Position numbers and translations under genes: made by a program | Part shown: piece after piece, positions 25,339-34,998 of the stretch | Numbering within the stretch: the stretch's first letter is position 1 | How the letters are laid out: every line of letters starts with the position of its first letter | Source: Roseibium sp. HPY-6 | Lineage (GTDB): Bacteria > Pseudomonadota > Alphaproteobacteria > Rhizobiales > Stappiaceae | DNA: 64,000 nt | Reading direction: 5' to 3' | NCBI RefSeq assembly: GCF_040530035.1 | Contig: NZ_JBEWCD010000003.1 | Location: 186,001-250,000, forward strand | The notes under the pieces: generated by a model | The model's database searches: none | The model's input: only the letters and a program-made list of their open reading frames with translations | What the model was told of the DNA's origin: nothing

Positions 25339-26226
25339 TCAATGCCGCTTCATTCGCCGGGCGCCGGAAAGTGCTTTTTGGGCGCGTTCGCGCGAAACTT
25401 CTCTCTGCGCATCGGCTTGCAGATAGTCTTCCTCGCGCAAACCCAGCCTTTCGGCAAACCGCTCCCGGATCAGTCCGTAAAATGTTGCATGCAGGCTGGA
25501 GAATATCCATACGAGGATCAGCATCGTACCCATCGGAAAAATAGCAGACCGGATTTGCTGCCACAGGTCGTTTGCCGGAAGCAGCCCATCGCTGACACTG
25601 AGTAGAAATCCCCAGGCAAGACCCAGAAAACCGGCAAGAAGGCTCATGATAAGTGCCGAAAAGACCATTGCCCAGCCAAGCCCGGATGTTGCCCGCCAGC
25701 TTTCTTTAAGTGTCAGCGGATCGTCGACAGCAGCCGCAGGAAGCACAACCGAAAACTTCTGAACCACCATGAGAGCGATAAAGGGCGCGAGGAACATCAG
25801 CAAAAGCCCGAACCCGGCTGTCAGCGCGGCGACGATCGAGGACACAATAATCAGCGGGATCAATGACAGAAAGCCGATCAGCGCGAGCACGATCTGGTAG
25901 AGTATGACGTTGATGTTTCGTTTTCCGAACGTGATCGGAAAATCGCGCGCATCGATCAGTATTCGGCGAACGTAGGCAATTGCAATGGAAAACCCGACGA
26001 GCAAATTGGCAATTGCGGCAAGCGCCCGTAATGCGCCCTCATCGGCCTTGGCCACCGGTTCGGTCATGTAAGAGACGGTCGTGAACCCGCTCTCGGGCAT
26101 GAGAGACGAGCCAATGGCAAAATTGAGCGCCAGCAGAAGCAGGATATAGGCCCATCCGGTTTTGAAGAGTGTCCCGATATTGTGTTGTGCAAGGGAGACT
26201 GAACGTTCCAGAACGGTGATGAACAT
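25339..26226 (-). CDS. Unrecognised multi-pass membrane protein
   Basis: 295 residues with five or six hydrophobic segments (about 20-40, 60-85, 108-160 as two, 185-215, 235-260) and a basic, Arg-rich C-terminal tail. I recognise no family. The frame stays open far upstream over ispG, but hydrophobic protein sequence begins at ATG 26226 (FITVLERSVSLAQHNIG), and the upstream part is antisense to ispG, so 26226 is the start. It is divergent from ispG. Confidence 0.78.
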   Translation of the reverse strand: MFITVLERSVSLAQHNIGTLFKTGWAYILLLLALNFAIGSSLMPESGFTTVSYMTEPVAKADEGALRALAAIANLLVGFSIAIAYVRRILIDARDFPITFGKRNINVILYQIVLALIGFLSLIPLIIVSSIVAALTAGFGLLLMFLAPFIALMVVQKFSVVLPAAAVDDPLTLKESWRATSGLGWAMVFSALIMSLLAGFLGLAWGFLLSVSDGLLPANDLWQQIRSAIFPMGTMLILVWIFSSLHATFYGLIRERFAERLGLREEDYLQADAQREVSRERAQKALSGARRMKRH

Positions 26227-26422
26227 GGCCTGACCCCGGTGAATTCTGTGCGATACAAAACGTAGAGAGTCTTCGGGGTCTTCGCTAGGGTGTCGCGCGT
26301 TCGCCGCGGGGCAATTCACCAAACTTTGCCCTTTTTCGCCCCATCTGCCCATCCAATGCTGGAAACTTCCGTCAATTTCCCTCATATGGTTGGCAAATGC
26401 CCTTAACCGGTTGGCTTCAGTC

Positions 26423-27682
26423 ATGATTGATGATTTCGCAAAACCCCTGCCGCGACGCAAATCCGTCGGTGTCATGGTCGGTAATGTTGAGGTTGGCGGC
26501 AGCGCTCCAATCGTCGTCCAATCCATGACCAACACGGACACGGCCGACGCGGATTCAACGGTTGCCCAGGTCGCCGCCCTTGCGCGCGCAGGTTCTGAGA
26601 TCGTGCGCATCACCGTCGACCGGCCCGAAGCCGCAGCCCAGGTGCCGCGCATCAAGGAGCGGCTCGAGCGGATCGGCATCGACGTGCCGCTTGTTGGCGA
26701 TTTCCACTATATCGGCCACAAGCTGCTGGCGGATTATCCCGACTGCGCTGCCGCACTCGACAAGTACCGGATCAACCCGGGCAATGTCGGCTTCAAGGCC
26801 AAGCGTGATACACAGTTCTCGCAAATCATCGATATCGCGCTCAAACACGACAAACCGGTGCGCATTGGCGTCAACTGGGGGTCGCTCGATCAGGAACTGC
26901 TTACCAAGCTCATGGATGAAAACGCCGGGAGCACCAATCCCGTATCCGCAGCGGCGGTCATGCGCGAAGCGATCATCCAGTCGGGCCTCCTGTCCGCGGA
27001 ACGGGCCGAGGGTCTTGGGATGGGCCGCGACAAGATCATCCTGTCGGCCAAGGTCAGCCAGGTCCAGGACCTGATTGCCGTTTATGCTGATCTCGCCCGG
27101 CGCTGCGACTACGCGCTCCATCTTGGCCTCACCGAAGCGGGTATGGGAACCAAGGGGATTGTGTCTTCCGCCGCCTCCATGGGCATTTTGCTGCAGCAAG
27201 GCATCGGCGACACCATCCGGGTCTCCCTGACACCGGAGCCGGGCGGCGATCGCACGCGCGAAGTCCAGGTGGCGCAGGAACTTTTGCAGGTGATGGGCTT
27301 TCGGGCATTCGTTCCCGTTGTTGCCGCCTGCCCCGGCTGCGGCCGGACCACGTCGACCGTTTTCCAGGAGCTGGCAAGCGACATTCAGGATCATATCAGG
27401 GACTCTATGCCGGCGTGGCGCGAGCAGTATCCAGGCGTTGAAAATCTCAATGTCGCGGTCATGGGCTGTATCGTGAACGGTCCCGGCGAATCCAAGCATG
27501 CCGATATCGGCATTTCGCTTCCGGGCACCGGGGAGACGCCCTCTGCGCCTGTTTTTGTTGACGGTGAGAAAGTTGCGACGCTCCGGGGCGAAGGCATAGC
27601 CGACGAATTCAAACAGATGGTTCTGGACTATATCGAGAAGCGGTATGGGACCGGGACAAAATCGTCCTCCGACGCTGCCTGA
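26423..27682 (+). CDS. ispG: 4-Hydroxy-3-methylbut-2-en-1-yl diphosphate synthase
   Basis: 419 residues, full-length bacterial IspG (GcpE). The TIM-barrel start [20 protein letters not shown] is followed by [11 protein letters not shown] and [12 protein letters not shown]. The 4Fe-4S site has two Cys in AACPGCGRT and one in [11 protein letters not shown]. It performs the penultimate step of the MEP isoprenoid pathway using flavodoxin or ferredoxin electrons. The start is uncertain: ATG 26423 or the in-frame TTG 26390, neither with a strong ribosome site. Confidence 0.96.
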   Translation: MIDDFAKPLPRRKSVGVMVGNVEVGGSAPIVVQSMTNTDTADADSTVAQVAALARAGSEIVRITVDRPEAAAQVPRIKERLERIGIDVPLVGDFHYIGHKLLADYPDCAAALDKYRINPGNVGFKAKRDTQFSQIIDIALKHDKPVRIGVNWGSLDQELLTKLMDENAGSTNPVSAAAVMREAIIQSGLLSAERAEGLGMGRDKIILSAKVSQVQDLIAVYADLARRCDYALHLGLTEAGMGTKGIVSSAASMGILLQQGIGDTIRVSLTPEPGGDRTREVQVAQELLQVMGFRAFVPVVAACPGCGRTTSTVFQELASDIQDHIRDSMPAWREQYPGVENLNVAVMGCIVNGPGESKHADIGISLPGTGETPSAPVFVDGEKVATLRGEGIADEFKQMVLDYIEKRYGTGTKSSSDAA

Positions 27683-27705
27683 TCCGGCACTCAAGGGTTT
27701 TGATC

Positions 27706-28608
27706 ATGATGCAACAGCCGGGCATGCCCGAGCCTCGGAAAAAGCCGCTTCTCGTGATCACGTCCCAGGTGGTCAGCGGTGGCATCAGTGGACGCGGACT
27801 GACCTTTGCCCTTGAGCGGATCGGGCACGATGTCTGGTTCCTGCCGACAATCCTCTTGCCATGGCATCCAGGTCACGGCAAGGGAACCCGGATCGTTGCG
27901 TCCGAAAGAGATTTCGCTTCAATTGCCGAAGATCTCGCCCGTTCAGCGAAACTCGCGGAACTGGGTGGAATCATTTCCGGATATCTCGGCGCGGCGGAAC
28001 AGGCCGGTCCAATTGCGAAGCTCGTAACGGCAGTCAAACAGGTCAATCCGGAGGCCCCCTATCTTTGCGATCCGGTGATAGGGGACCATCACAGCGCTGG
28101 CGGCGGCGGACTATACGTGCCCAAAGCCACGGCCGAGGCTATCCGAGATGAACTGGTCCCCCTTGCCGACATCGTCACCCCGAATTCCTTCGAACTCGGT
28201 TGGCTGACGAACCGCGAAGTTGAGGGTGAACTCCAGGCGCTTTCCGCAGCTCGGGCGCTCGGCAAAAAGAAGGTGCTGATCACGTCCTCACCAGCCCTTC
28301 GCCGAAATGCCATTGCGAACCTGCTGGCAGGACCGCGCGGCGCAGTCGCCGCAGAACACGCCGCGATCGAAAACCCGCCGCACGGGACAGGCGATCTGAT
28401 AGCAGGCCTGTTTCTTGCCAATTCTCTCGCCGGTTTCGATGACGAAGAAGCGTTGAAACGCGCTTCCGCATCCGTATTCGAGCTTGTCGCCAGAAGCGTG
28501 AAAAAAGGTGCGAACGAACTGCTGTTTGCCGAAGAGCAGCAGTCGGTCGTACGGGCGATGGCTCTTGTGACATCCCGGCGCGTTGTTGAAACCAAAGCCC
28601 GTGCCTGA
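27706..28608 (+). CDS. pdxY: Pyridoxal kinase, PdxY type
   Basis: About 300 residues of the ribokinase-like pyridoxal kinase family. SQVVSGGISGRGLTFALERIGHDVWFLPT marks the N-terminal lid/substrate part (only short pieces diagnostic: SGGISGRG and WFLPT), PYLCDPVIGD near 125 is the metal/ATP segment, TPNSFELGWL follows, and GTGDLIAGLF near 230 holds the catalytic Asp and anion hole. It makes pyridoxal 5'-phosphate from pyridoxal. It overlaps the following DUF429 gene by 8 bases. Confidence 0.88.
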   Translation: MMQQPGMPEPRKKPLLVITSQVVSGGISGRGLTFALERIGHDVWFLPTILLPWHPGHGKGTRIVASERDFASIAEDLARSAKLAELGGIISGYLGAAEQAGPIAKLVTAVKQVNPEAPYLCDPVIGDHHSAGGGGLYVPKATAEAIRDELVPLADIVTPNSFELGWLTNREVEGELQALSAARALGKKKVLITSSPALRRNAIANLLAGPRGAVAAEHAAIENPPHGTGDLIAGLFLANSLAGFDDEEALKRASASVFELVARSVKKGANELLFAEEQQSVVRAMALVTSRRVVETKARA

Positions 28609-29338
28609 CAGCGGCGGCGTCTGGCTTGCGGGTGTCGACGGCTGTAAGGCAGGATGGGTTGCCGTCCTGCGAAACCGAAACGATCCCGACAATCCGGTGC
28701 TCAAGGTGTTTCCGTCCTTTCGCGAGCTGTTAGCGGCCGATCCGGTCCTCAGCATTATCGCGGTCGATATGCCGATTGGCTTGCCGGACTTCATTTCGGC
28801 CGAGGGACGCGGGCCGGAAAAGGCTGCCCGCAAACACCTTGGCGAACGCCAGTCCTCTGTCTTCACAGTGCCGTCCCGCGGCGCTGTTTATGAAACGGAC
28901 TACAGAGAGGCATGTGCGACCGCGCTCAAGACATCTTCCCCGCCAAAAAAAGTCTCTAAACAGTGCTTCTTTCTGTTTCCGAAAATCCGGGAGATCGATG
29001 AACTGATGACACCGGAACTCGAAGAGCGCATCTTCGAGGTTCATCCGGAACTTGCCTTCTGGCGACTGAATGGCGGCAGGGAAATGAGCCTGCCGAAGAA
29101 AGTCAAAAGCCGTCCAAATCCCGACGGTCTCGATCAGCGCCGCGACTTGCTTGTGTCCAAGGGGCTGCCGCAGACGTTCCTCGACCAGAGACCTCCAAAG
29201 GGATGCGGCCGGGACGACCTTCTCGATGCCGCCGCCAACAGCCTGATCGCGGAGAGGTGCCTGCTGGGCCAGGCGGACCCGTTTCCTGCTTCCTACAGGC
29301 GCGACGAGCGCGGATTGCGGATGGCGATCTGGGCCTGA
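28601..29338 (+). CDS. DUF429 family protein (predicted RNase H-like fold)
   Basis: 245 residues from GTG 28601, which overlaps the end of pdxY. Motifs are AGVDGCKAGWVAV (first acidic strand), IAVDMPIGLP near 54, FEVHPELAFW near 148, and GRDDLLDAAANSL near 210 (last acidic residues). These fit the DUF429 predicted nuclease family with an RNase H-like core; activity is untested. Its last 73 codons are contained in a 224-bp segment repeated at 31453-31676, beyond the inserted protease-nuclease gene. Confidence 0.88.
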   Translation: MPDSGGVWLAGVDGCKAGWVAVLRNRNDPDNPVLKVFPSFRELLAADPVLSIIAVDMPIGLPDFISAEGRGPEKAARKHLGERQSSVFTVPSRGAVYETDYREACATALKTSSPPKKVSKQCFFLFPKIREIDELMTPELEERIFEVHPELAFWRLNGGREMSLPKKVKSRPNPDGLDQRRDLLVSKGLPQTFLDQRPPKGCGRDDLLDAAANSLIAERCLLGQADPFPASYRRDERGLRMAIWA

Positions 29339-29343
29339 AGAAC
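29120..29343 (+). repeat. Direct repeat, left copy (3' end of intact DUF429 gene)
   Basis: 224 bases, matched at 31453-31676 (offset 2333) with only two differences: C29140/A31473 and G29164/A31497. The match ends 5 bases past the stop codon. Sequence before 29120 and after 29343 does not match. The interval between copies is 2109 bases and holds one gene. Confidence 0.95.
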
Positions 29344-29480
29344 GGTCAATTGGACCCAGTACAATTGGATGAACGTGAAAGACACTTTTGCACGCGAGAA
29401 ATCCACCAGAAGTTGTCAAGGCGTGCTAGACTATCGGGATTGATAATTTCACTCAAACATTTCTCCCGGAGGTAGAGTCC

Positions 29481-31382
29481 GTGGCCAAAAAAAGTAAAAC
29501 CGTTCGCAAATCTAAATCCGAAGCAATGCGAAACACGCTGCGAAAATTCATCAGGACGCGAGGTTCGGCCTATCTGTCTGACCCGAATGTTACATCAATT
29601 GGGATCGGTCGAAAAAACGACACTGGTGACATCAGTGTCGTCTTCACTGTCGAAGAAAAGGTCGAAACTTCAGCTCTTGAAAGCTTGAACACCAAAGAAT
29701 TGCCGACCGAGATCGAGTTCGAAGGTGTCAAAATCGCAACAGATGTCGTTCCAAGGCGTTATAAGCTGAGCTACCGGCTCGTTGAGCCTGAAGATCCCAA
29801 TGTTTTGAAAACAAGGCTGGACACTGTTGTTCCGGGTGCGAGCGTTTCCCATGTAGACGGAAGCGCTGGAACGCTGGGCATGATTGTCTACGACGAAGAG
29901 ACCGGAAGGCCGTGCATTTTATCCAATTGGCATGTTCTTGACGGCGACACCGGGGAAGTTGGCGACACGATCGTGCAACCCGGCCCCCATGACGACAACA
30001 ATATATCAAACAATGCCTGCGGCGAACTACTGCGCAGCCATTTGGGTGCCGCTGGTGACTGTGCGCTTGCAAACCTGCGGAATCGGCATTTCGATGCCTC
30101 AATCCATAATCTTGATGTCGTTCCAACGAAGTTAGCCGACGTTGAACTCGATGATACGCTCGTTAAAACCGGGCGAACGACAGGAACCACATATGGCATC
30201 GTCCGCCGCACGGACGTCATTGTAAAAATCAATTACGGCGGAACGACTGGCGAACAAATGATCGGCTGTTTCGAGATCAAGCCGAACCCGGCTTTACCCG
30301 CTTCAGGGAACGAAATTAGCATGGGTGGCGATTCCGGCAGTGTTTGGGTCATAGCTGAAGGTAAAAAAGCAAAGAATATTTTCGCAGGACTGCATTTTGC
30401 TGGAGAGGGCGGCGATAACCCTGACGAACATGCTCTCGCCTGCTATCCGGTATCGGTGCAAAACAAGCTTCGGTTCACGCTGTCACCACCAGCAACACTC
30501 ATATTGGAAGATGACGAGCCAGAGTCCGTTGGTCTCAGAACTGGATATGACGCTAATTTTCTCGGACTACCGGCACCCATGCCGGAGATGTCGACCGCAA
30601 TTAAACGCGACGCCGTCAACTTCGAAAGAAATCAGACAATTCCCTATACACATTTCTCGGTCTGCTTAAGCGCGAAACGCCGAATGGCGCGATTCGTAGC
30701 CTGGAACATTGACGGAGCCCGAAAGGTAGTGCTTGGAGATCATTCGTTCAGACAAGACAAGCGTATCCAGACTAAGTTTCAGCTGGACAATTCTACCTAC
30801 GAGGAAAACAAACTGGACCGCGGGCATATTGCAAGACGCGCTGATCTCGCATGGGGGCCAATCCCCGAAGCCAAACAGGCCAACAAGGATTCCTTCTTCT
30901 ACACCAACATCGCTCCGCAACACGAACGTTTCAACAGATCAAGCCTGAGCGGACTTTGGGGTCGACTTGAAAACCTGATCCTAGAAGAAGCCGCCGACCA
31001 GGACATTAGAGTATCTGTAATTTCTGGCCCAGTCTTTGGTGAAGATGACCCGGAATACCGTGGCGTCCTGATTCCACGAGAGTTCTGGAAACTGGTTGCG
31101 TACCGCGGCCGCAGCGGCAAACTGACGGCAGCTTGCTTCGTTCTGTCACAGAACGATTTCCTGAGTGACATCGAAGCTATTGATTTCGATCCCTTCCGCC
31201 TGTTCCAGGTGACGGTGGCGGAACTCTCCGAACGAACAAAACTAGGCTTTTCGGCTTATGCTGATGCGGACATCACACATACGACTGAACTGATGTCCTC
31301 CTTCAGCCTGGAACACCTTGGAGCGCGACCGCTAAAGCAAAAGGTTAGGGAAGTAGCGTCACGTGAGCAGCTCGTCATTTAG
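29481..31382 (+). CDS. Second trypsin-like protease fused to NUC-type nuclease
   Basis: 633 residues from GTG 29481 with GGAGG nine bases upstream. A basic N-terminus and a domain with NVTSIGIGRK and FTVEEKV (about 35-85) precede a trypsin-like protease: SNWHV with His151, GAAGDCALA with Asp193 and GGDSGSVWV with Ser285. A linker motif YDANFLG near 357 (FNAEFLG in the 9 kb paralogue) opens the endonuclease part: NIDGARK, canonical DRGHIARRADLAWG with His449, and YTNIAPQ with Asn476, followed by ISGPVF. Both active sites look complete. No signal peptide. A short GCGTCA/TGACGC hairpin overlaps the stop. The gene is AT-richer than its neighbours and lies alone between two copies of the DUF429 3' end, so it was probably inserted as a cassette. 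Confidence 0.87.
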   Translation: MAKKSKTVRKSKSEAMRNTLRKFIRTRGSAYLSDPNVTSIGIGRKNDTGDISVVFTVEEKVETSALESLNTKELPTEIEFEGVKIATDVVPRRYKLSYRLVEPEDPNVLKTRLDTVVPGASVSHVDGSAGTLGMIVYDEETGRPCILSNWHVLDGDTGEVGDTIVQPGPHDDNNISNNACGELLRSHLGAAGDCALANLRNRHFDASIHNLDVVPTKLADVELDDTLVKTGRTTGTTYGIVRRTDVIVKINYGGTTGEQMIGCFEIKPNPALPASGNEISMGGDSGSVWVIAEGKKAKNIFAGLHFAGEGGDNPDEHALACYPVSVQNKLRFTLSPPATLILEDDEPESVGLRTGYDANFLGLPAPMPEMSTAIKRDAVNFERNQTIPYTHFSVCLSAKRRMARFVAWNIDGARKVVLGDHSFRQDKRIQTKFQLDNSTYEENKLDRGHIARRADLAWGPIPEAKQANKDSFFYTNIAPQHERFNRSSLSGLWGRLENLILEEAADQDIRVSVISGPVFGEDDPEYRGVLIPREFWKLVAYRGRSGKLTAACFVLSQNDFLSDIEAIDFDPFRLFQVTVAELSERTKLGFSAYADADITHTTELMSSFSLEHLGARPLKQKVREVASREQLVI

Positions 31383-31452
31383 CGTCAAAAGCTGACGCCT
31401 GAATGGCAGGAGAGCAAGACGCGTACCTTAGAAAGCCGAAAGTCGCCGGAAC

Positions 31453-31676
31453 CCCGACGGTCTCGATCAGCGACGCGACTTGCTTGTGTCCAAGGGACTG
31501 CCGCAGACGTTCCTCGACCAGAGACCTCCAAAGGGATGCGGCCGGGACGACCTTCTCGATGCCGCCGCCAACAGCCTGATCGCGGAGAGGTGCCTGCTGG
31601 GCCAGGCGGACCCGTTTCCTGCTTCCTACAGGCGCGACGAGCGCGGATTGCGGATGGCGATCTGGGCCTGAAGAAC
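31453..31676 (+). pseudogene. Duplicated 3' fragment of the DUF429 gene (right repeat copy)
   Basis: 224 bases, 99% identical to 29120-29343. It encodes only the last 73 residues of the DUF429 protein, including the GRDDLLDAAANSL segment, and has no start or promoter of its own. It is most simply the original gene end displaced, or a second copy brought in, by insertion of the protease-nuclease cassette. Confidence 0.92.
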
Positions 31677-31711
31677 CGACTTTGTCACCAGCGCACTTGG
31701 ACGCGCTGACA

Positions 31712-32359
31712 TCAAAGCGTCTTGAGCAGATTGTCCAATTCCGTCCGAAGGCTCGTCCCTCGCACGATCTCCCCGTGGCACGGAATGATCATGGTCGGAC
31801 TTTCCTCTTCAAGCCGTTCACGCACCCAATCTGAAAAACGTGCCTTGTCCTTAAGACCATATTTCGGAAACGTCTTCAGAAAACCCGGATGGGCCGCCTC
31901 GTTTTCGTTGTCCTGAAGCCCGCAAAACGCGTCGGTGACGATCCAGGCAAGCTCATTGCCGGTGCGTACAATCAGCCAGAGTTCTCCCGTCTTGAGCCCT
32001 TCAGGTTCAGCAAACTCCACATTATCCGGAAGCGCATCGGCAAGTGAGGACAACGGTTCGAAACGTTGACCGGTTATCTTGTCGAGCCGCGGGCGTGCCG
32101 CATCGGTGCACACAAGTCTTGCCTCGCCGAACAGCTGAACATGCTCTGAAACCGCCTTGTTGTGATAATGATTGGGCGCCAGCAGAAACCGGACGTCATG
32201 CGTTTCGGCAACGATCCCGCCGGTCTTTTCAACCGGACTGTAGAGGCAGACACTACCATCGGGCAGTCCGACAATGGTGCATCTCAGATTGCCTTTCCGG
32301 ACCGTCCATAGGGTGTCATGACCTTCGACGCGCTCAAGCGAGGGGTTGCGTTTGGTCAT
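31712..32359 (-). CDS. Metallo-beta-lactamase-fold protein (DUF4336-like)
   Basis: 215 residues. VRFLLAPNHYHNKAV near residue 56 supplies an H-x-H pair, IVTDAFCG near 145 a metal-binding Asp, and IPCHGEIVRG near 197 another His; together they resemble a reduced metallo-beta-lactamase fold, though the classical HxHxDH is incomplete. Its ATG overlaps the stop of the upstream TetR gene (ATGA), so the two are translated together and this is probably the regulator's target. The substrate is unknown. Confidence 0.75.
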   Translation of the reverse strand: MTKRNPSLERVEGHDTLWTVRKGNLRCTIVGLPDGSVCLYSPVEKTGGIVAETHDVRFLLAPNHYHNKAVSEHVQLFGEARLVCTDAARPRLDKITGQRFEPLSSLADALPDNVEFAEPEGLKTGELWLIVRTGNELAWIVTDAFCGLQDNENEAAHPGFLKTFPKYGLKDKARFSDWVRERLEEESPTMIIPCHGEIVRGTSLRTELDNLLKTL

Positions 32360-32949
32360 GATTTCTCCATGGCTTTGAGTTGATTGCACAGGACATCGAC
32401 CAGGAAACGTCCGGCCCGGTTGGACTGGTCCAACCGGTTCTGGGCATGTACGCCCATGACACCGGACACCAGTCCCTTTGCCACCGAGGGAACATCCATC
32501 GACGGATCCAGCTTGCCTTCGGAAAGCGCCTTTTGAAGGCAGGCCAGGAAACAGCTTTCCAGTTCGTCCCAGTAGTGCCTGACAGCTTCTTCAAGCCGCA
32601 CACTGCCAACCCTGGCATTTTCGATCCCGGTGTTCACGACAAGGCATCCGTACTTGCTCGATGTCATCGATCCGTCTGTGACCAGTGACTTCAGGAAACC
32701 GGTGATCTCGGGGACACCGCCATCTCTCATCGGCTGCATTGCAGTTGTGACTGCGCTCTGCGTGTAAAATTCCAGGGCCGCGAGGTAGAGCCCCTCCTTA
32801 CCGCCGAACTCGGTCCGGATGGCAAACTGATTGAGGCCGGTAAGGCGCTCAAGTTCTCTCAGGCCGAGTGCCTGATAACCGTGTTGCCAGAACGCATAGA
32901 CCACGCGCTCGACAACTTCTTCAACGATGTAGCTCTTTGGACGGGCCAT
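32356..32949 (-). CDS. TetR-family transcriptional regulator
   Basis: 197 residues with an N-terminal helix-turn-helix (LGLRELERLTGLNQFAIRTEF, residues about 28-48) and a TetR_C-like ligand domain containing GCLVVNTGIE, common in members sensing electrophiles. It is first in a two-gene operon with the metallo-beta-lactamase-like protein, and a dyad lies 24-40 bases upstream. Autoregulation is likely. Confidence 0.9.
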   Translation of the reverse strand: MARPKSYIVEEVVERVVYAFWQHGYQALGLRELERLTGLNQFAIRTEFGGKEGLYLAALEFYTQSAVTTAMQPMRDGGVPEITGFLKSLVTDGSMTSSKYGCLVVNTGIENARVGSVRLEEAVRHYWDELESCFLACLQKALSEGKLDPSMDVPSVAKGLVSGVMGVHAQNRLDQSNRAGRFLVDVLCNQLKAMEKS

Positions 32950-32972
32950 AAATCTTATTTCTCTACGATTGC

Positions 32973-32989
32973 ATAGAAATTATTTCTAT
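32973..32989. promoter_or_regulatory. Probable TetR operator
   Basis: Perfect inverted repeat ATAGAAA-TTA-TTTCTAT, 23 bases before the start of the leftward TetR gene, inside an AT-rich promoter region. Related AGAAAT half sites recur nearby at 32998-33005. Confidence 0.65.
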
Positions 32990-33166
32990 ACACTCGCAAA
33001 GAAATGTCAACAGCGCTGTTTCAACGCTTTGACCGGCTCAGGCCTTCCCTTTTCGTCAGAACCTGCTAAAAGGCGCGCCGCTCATTGATGGTGAGCCACC
33101 GGTCGCAGCCTACCCGGTGACGAGCGTCTCAACGGACGTTCACAGCGAAAACAAGGGACTATATCG

Positions 33167-33856
33167 TTGAAAACACTTGTCATCTGTTCCGGCGGAATGG
33201 ATTCCGTCACCCTTGCGCACAAGATTGCGCGAGACCATGAGCTTGTTGGTCTGATCTCCTTCGACTACGGCCAGCGCCACCGCAAGGAACTGGATTTTGC
33301 CAGGACCTGCGCCGAGGAGCTCAACACCGAACATATTCTCATGAACATCGAAAACATCGGCCGCCAGCTCACCGGCTCGGCGCTGACCGATGACGTCGAC
33401 GTTCCCGATGGGCACTATGCCGAAGACACTATGAAGGTCACCGTTGTGCCGAACCGCAACGCGATCATGCTCACCATCGCCTACGGCATTGCCGCTTCGC
33501 GTGGCGCCAATGCCGTTGCAACAGCTGTCCATGGCGGCGATCATTTCATCTATCCTGATTGCCGTCCGGCCTTCACATCGAGCTTTGAGACAATGCAGCG
33601 CTATGCGCTGGACGGCTACGCGGAGATCAGCCTTGTCACGCCCTATGTTCACGTCAGCAAGGCGGATATCGCAGCCGAGGGTCTGCGTTTGGGCGTCGAT
33701 TATCGAAAGACCTGGTCCTGCTACAAGGGTGGTGAAACCCATTGCGGCCGATGCGGAACATGCGTCGAGCGCCGGGAAGCCTTCCACCTGGCAGATGGTA
33801 TCGATCCTACGGTCTATGCGGACACGGACTTCTGGAAGGCCGCCTGCAATGTTTAG
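33167..33856 (+). CDS. queC: 7-Cyano-7-deazaguanine synthase
   Basis: 229 residues. N-terminal PP-loop SGGMDSVT binds ATP; SFDYGQRHRKEL, VPNRNAIML and AVHGGDH are family motifs. The zinc site near the end is C-x7-C-x2-C-x2-C (SCYKGGETHCGRCGTC). It converts 7-carboxy-7-deazaguanine to preQ0 with ATP and ammonia. Starts at TTG. It is first of an overlapping queC-D-E-F operon. Confidence 0.96.
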   Translation: MKTLVICSGGMDSVTLAHKIARDHELVGLISFDYGQRHRKELDFARTCAEELNTEHILMNIENIGRQLTGSALTDDVDVPDGHYAEDTMKVTVVPNRNAIMLTIAYGIAASRGANAVATAVHGGDHFIYPDCRPAFTSSFETMQRYALDGYAEISLVTPYVHVSKADIAAEGLRLGVDYRKTWSCYKGGETHCGRCGTCVERREAFHLADGIDPTVYADTDFWKAACNV

Positions 33857-34235
33857 GATCACAAAGGAATTCCACTTCTCCGCATCCCATCAGCTGATCG
33901 GGCTTGGAGACGATCACCCCTGTGCGCGGTTTCACGGCCACAACTACGTTGTCGAGATCGAACTCGCCTCGAACGAATTGAACACAGTCGGTTTCGTGCG
34001 TGATTACAACGAATTGAAGGCGTTGAAGACCTACATCGATGACACGCTCGATCACCGTCATCTCAATGATGTCCTGGGAGATGACTGCGTGACGGCCGAG
34101 CGGCTGGCGAAGCATCTTTTCGACTGGTGCAAGGCTGAATGGACGGAAACAATGGCGGTTCGGGTCAGGGAAACACCGAAAACCTGCGCGGAGTACCGGC
34201 CGTTGGTCTACGTTCCCGTGGAGGCCCGCCGATGA
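33849..34235 (+). CDS. queD: 6-Carboxy-5,6,7,8-tetrahydropterin synthase
   Basis: 128 residues, overlapping the end of queC by 8 bases. Zinc His residues are in FHFSASHQL and RFHGHNY; catalytic Cys is in [16 protein letters not shown] and a Glu in CAEYRP complete the site. It converts 7,8-dihydroneopterin triphosphate to carboxytetrahydropterin, the first dedicated queuosine step. Confidence 0.96.
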   Translation: MFRITKEFHFSASHQLIGLGDDHPCARFHGHNYVVEIELASNELNTVGFVRDYNELKALKTYIDDTLDHRHLNDVLGDDCVTAERLAKHLFDWCKAEWTETMAVRVRETPKTCAEYRPLVYVPVEARR

Positions 34236-34960
34236 CCCCGGAGACCATTCGCGTCAACGAAATTTTCGGTCCGACCATCCAGGGCGAGGGCGCGCTGATC
34301 GGCCAACCGACCGTATTCGTGCGGACCGGGGGATGTGACTACCGCTGCAGCTGGTGCGATACGCTGCACGCTGTCGACAGCGCATATCGGGACGAATGGC
34401 TGCCGATGTCACCGGCCGCCATCATGATGCAGGTCGATATCCTGTCTGGCGGCAAACCGCTGATCGTATCCCTTTCCGGCGGCAACCCGGCCATTCAACC
34501 GCTCGGCGGCCTCATCGGGCTGGGCCGGCAGGAAGGCTATAAGTTTGCGCTGGAGACACAGGGCAGCATTGCCCGGGACTGGTTCGCCATGCTGGATACG
34601 CTGACACTCAGCCCCAAACCCCCTTCCAGCGGCATGACCATCGATTGGCAGAAGCTGGCCGAATGCGTCGAGGCAGCGGGACCGGTCACCCGGATCGTGA
34701 TGAAAGTCGTGATCTTCGATGACGAGGACTACGCTTTCGCGCGAGACGTCGCTGCGCGCTACCCTGAGCTTCCGCTTTTTCTTCAGCCCGGAAATCATAC
34801 ACCGCCACACCCGGACGAACAGAACGGTGCGATCGACATGTCTGGCATCATGGAGCGCATGCGCTGGCTGGTCGACAAGGTTTCCACCGACCGGCTGTAC
34901 TCTGCCACCGTGCTGCCACAGCTGCACACGCTGATCTGGGGCAATTTGCGGGGCGTTTGA
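34232..34960 (+). CDS. queE: 7-Carboxy-7-deazaguanine synthase (radical SAM)
   Basis: 242 residues; the ATG overlaps the queD stop (ATGA). Radical-SAM cluster C-x3-C-x2-C in [11 protein letters not shown] near residue 35; [11 protein letters not shown] is the QueE opening; LSGGNPA is a slight variant of the usual SGGEP glycine-rich motif. It contracts carboxytetrahydropterin to carboxydeazaguanine. The Gly-Asn-Pro in place of Gly-Glu-Pro occurs in a known QueE subgroup. Confidence 0.94.
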   Translation: MTPETIRVNEIFGPTIQGEGALIGQPTVFVRTGGCDYRCSWCDTLHAVDSAYRDEWLPMSPAAIMMQVDILSGGKPLIVSLSGGNPAIQPLGGLIGLGRQEGYKFALETQGSIARDWFAMLDTLTLSPKPPSSGMTIDWQKLAECVEAAGPVTRIVMKVVIFDDEDYAFARDVAARYPELPLFLQPGNHTPPHPDEQNGAIDMSGIMERMRWLVDKVSTDRLYSATVLPQLHTLIWGNLRGV

Positions 34961-34998
34961 GCGCCAAATCGAACACCGTTCATACCAGCGAGAGATTC

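Noticed and set aside
29120..31676. Insertion sequence or transposon carrying the protease-nuclease gene
   Set aside because: No terminal inverted repeats or transposase; the flanking 224-bp repeats are far longer than transposon target duplications.
33000..33166. preQ1 riboswitch before queC
   Set aside because: I found no preQ1-I style hairpin with A-rich tail or preQ1-II layout; control by another route is likely.
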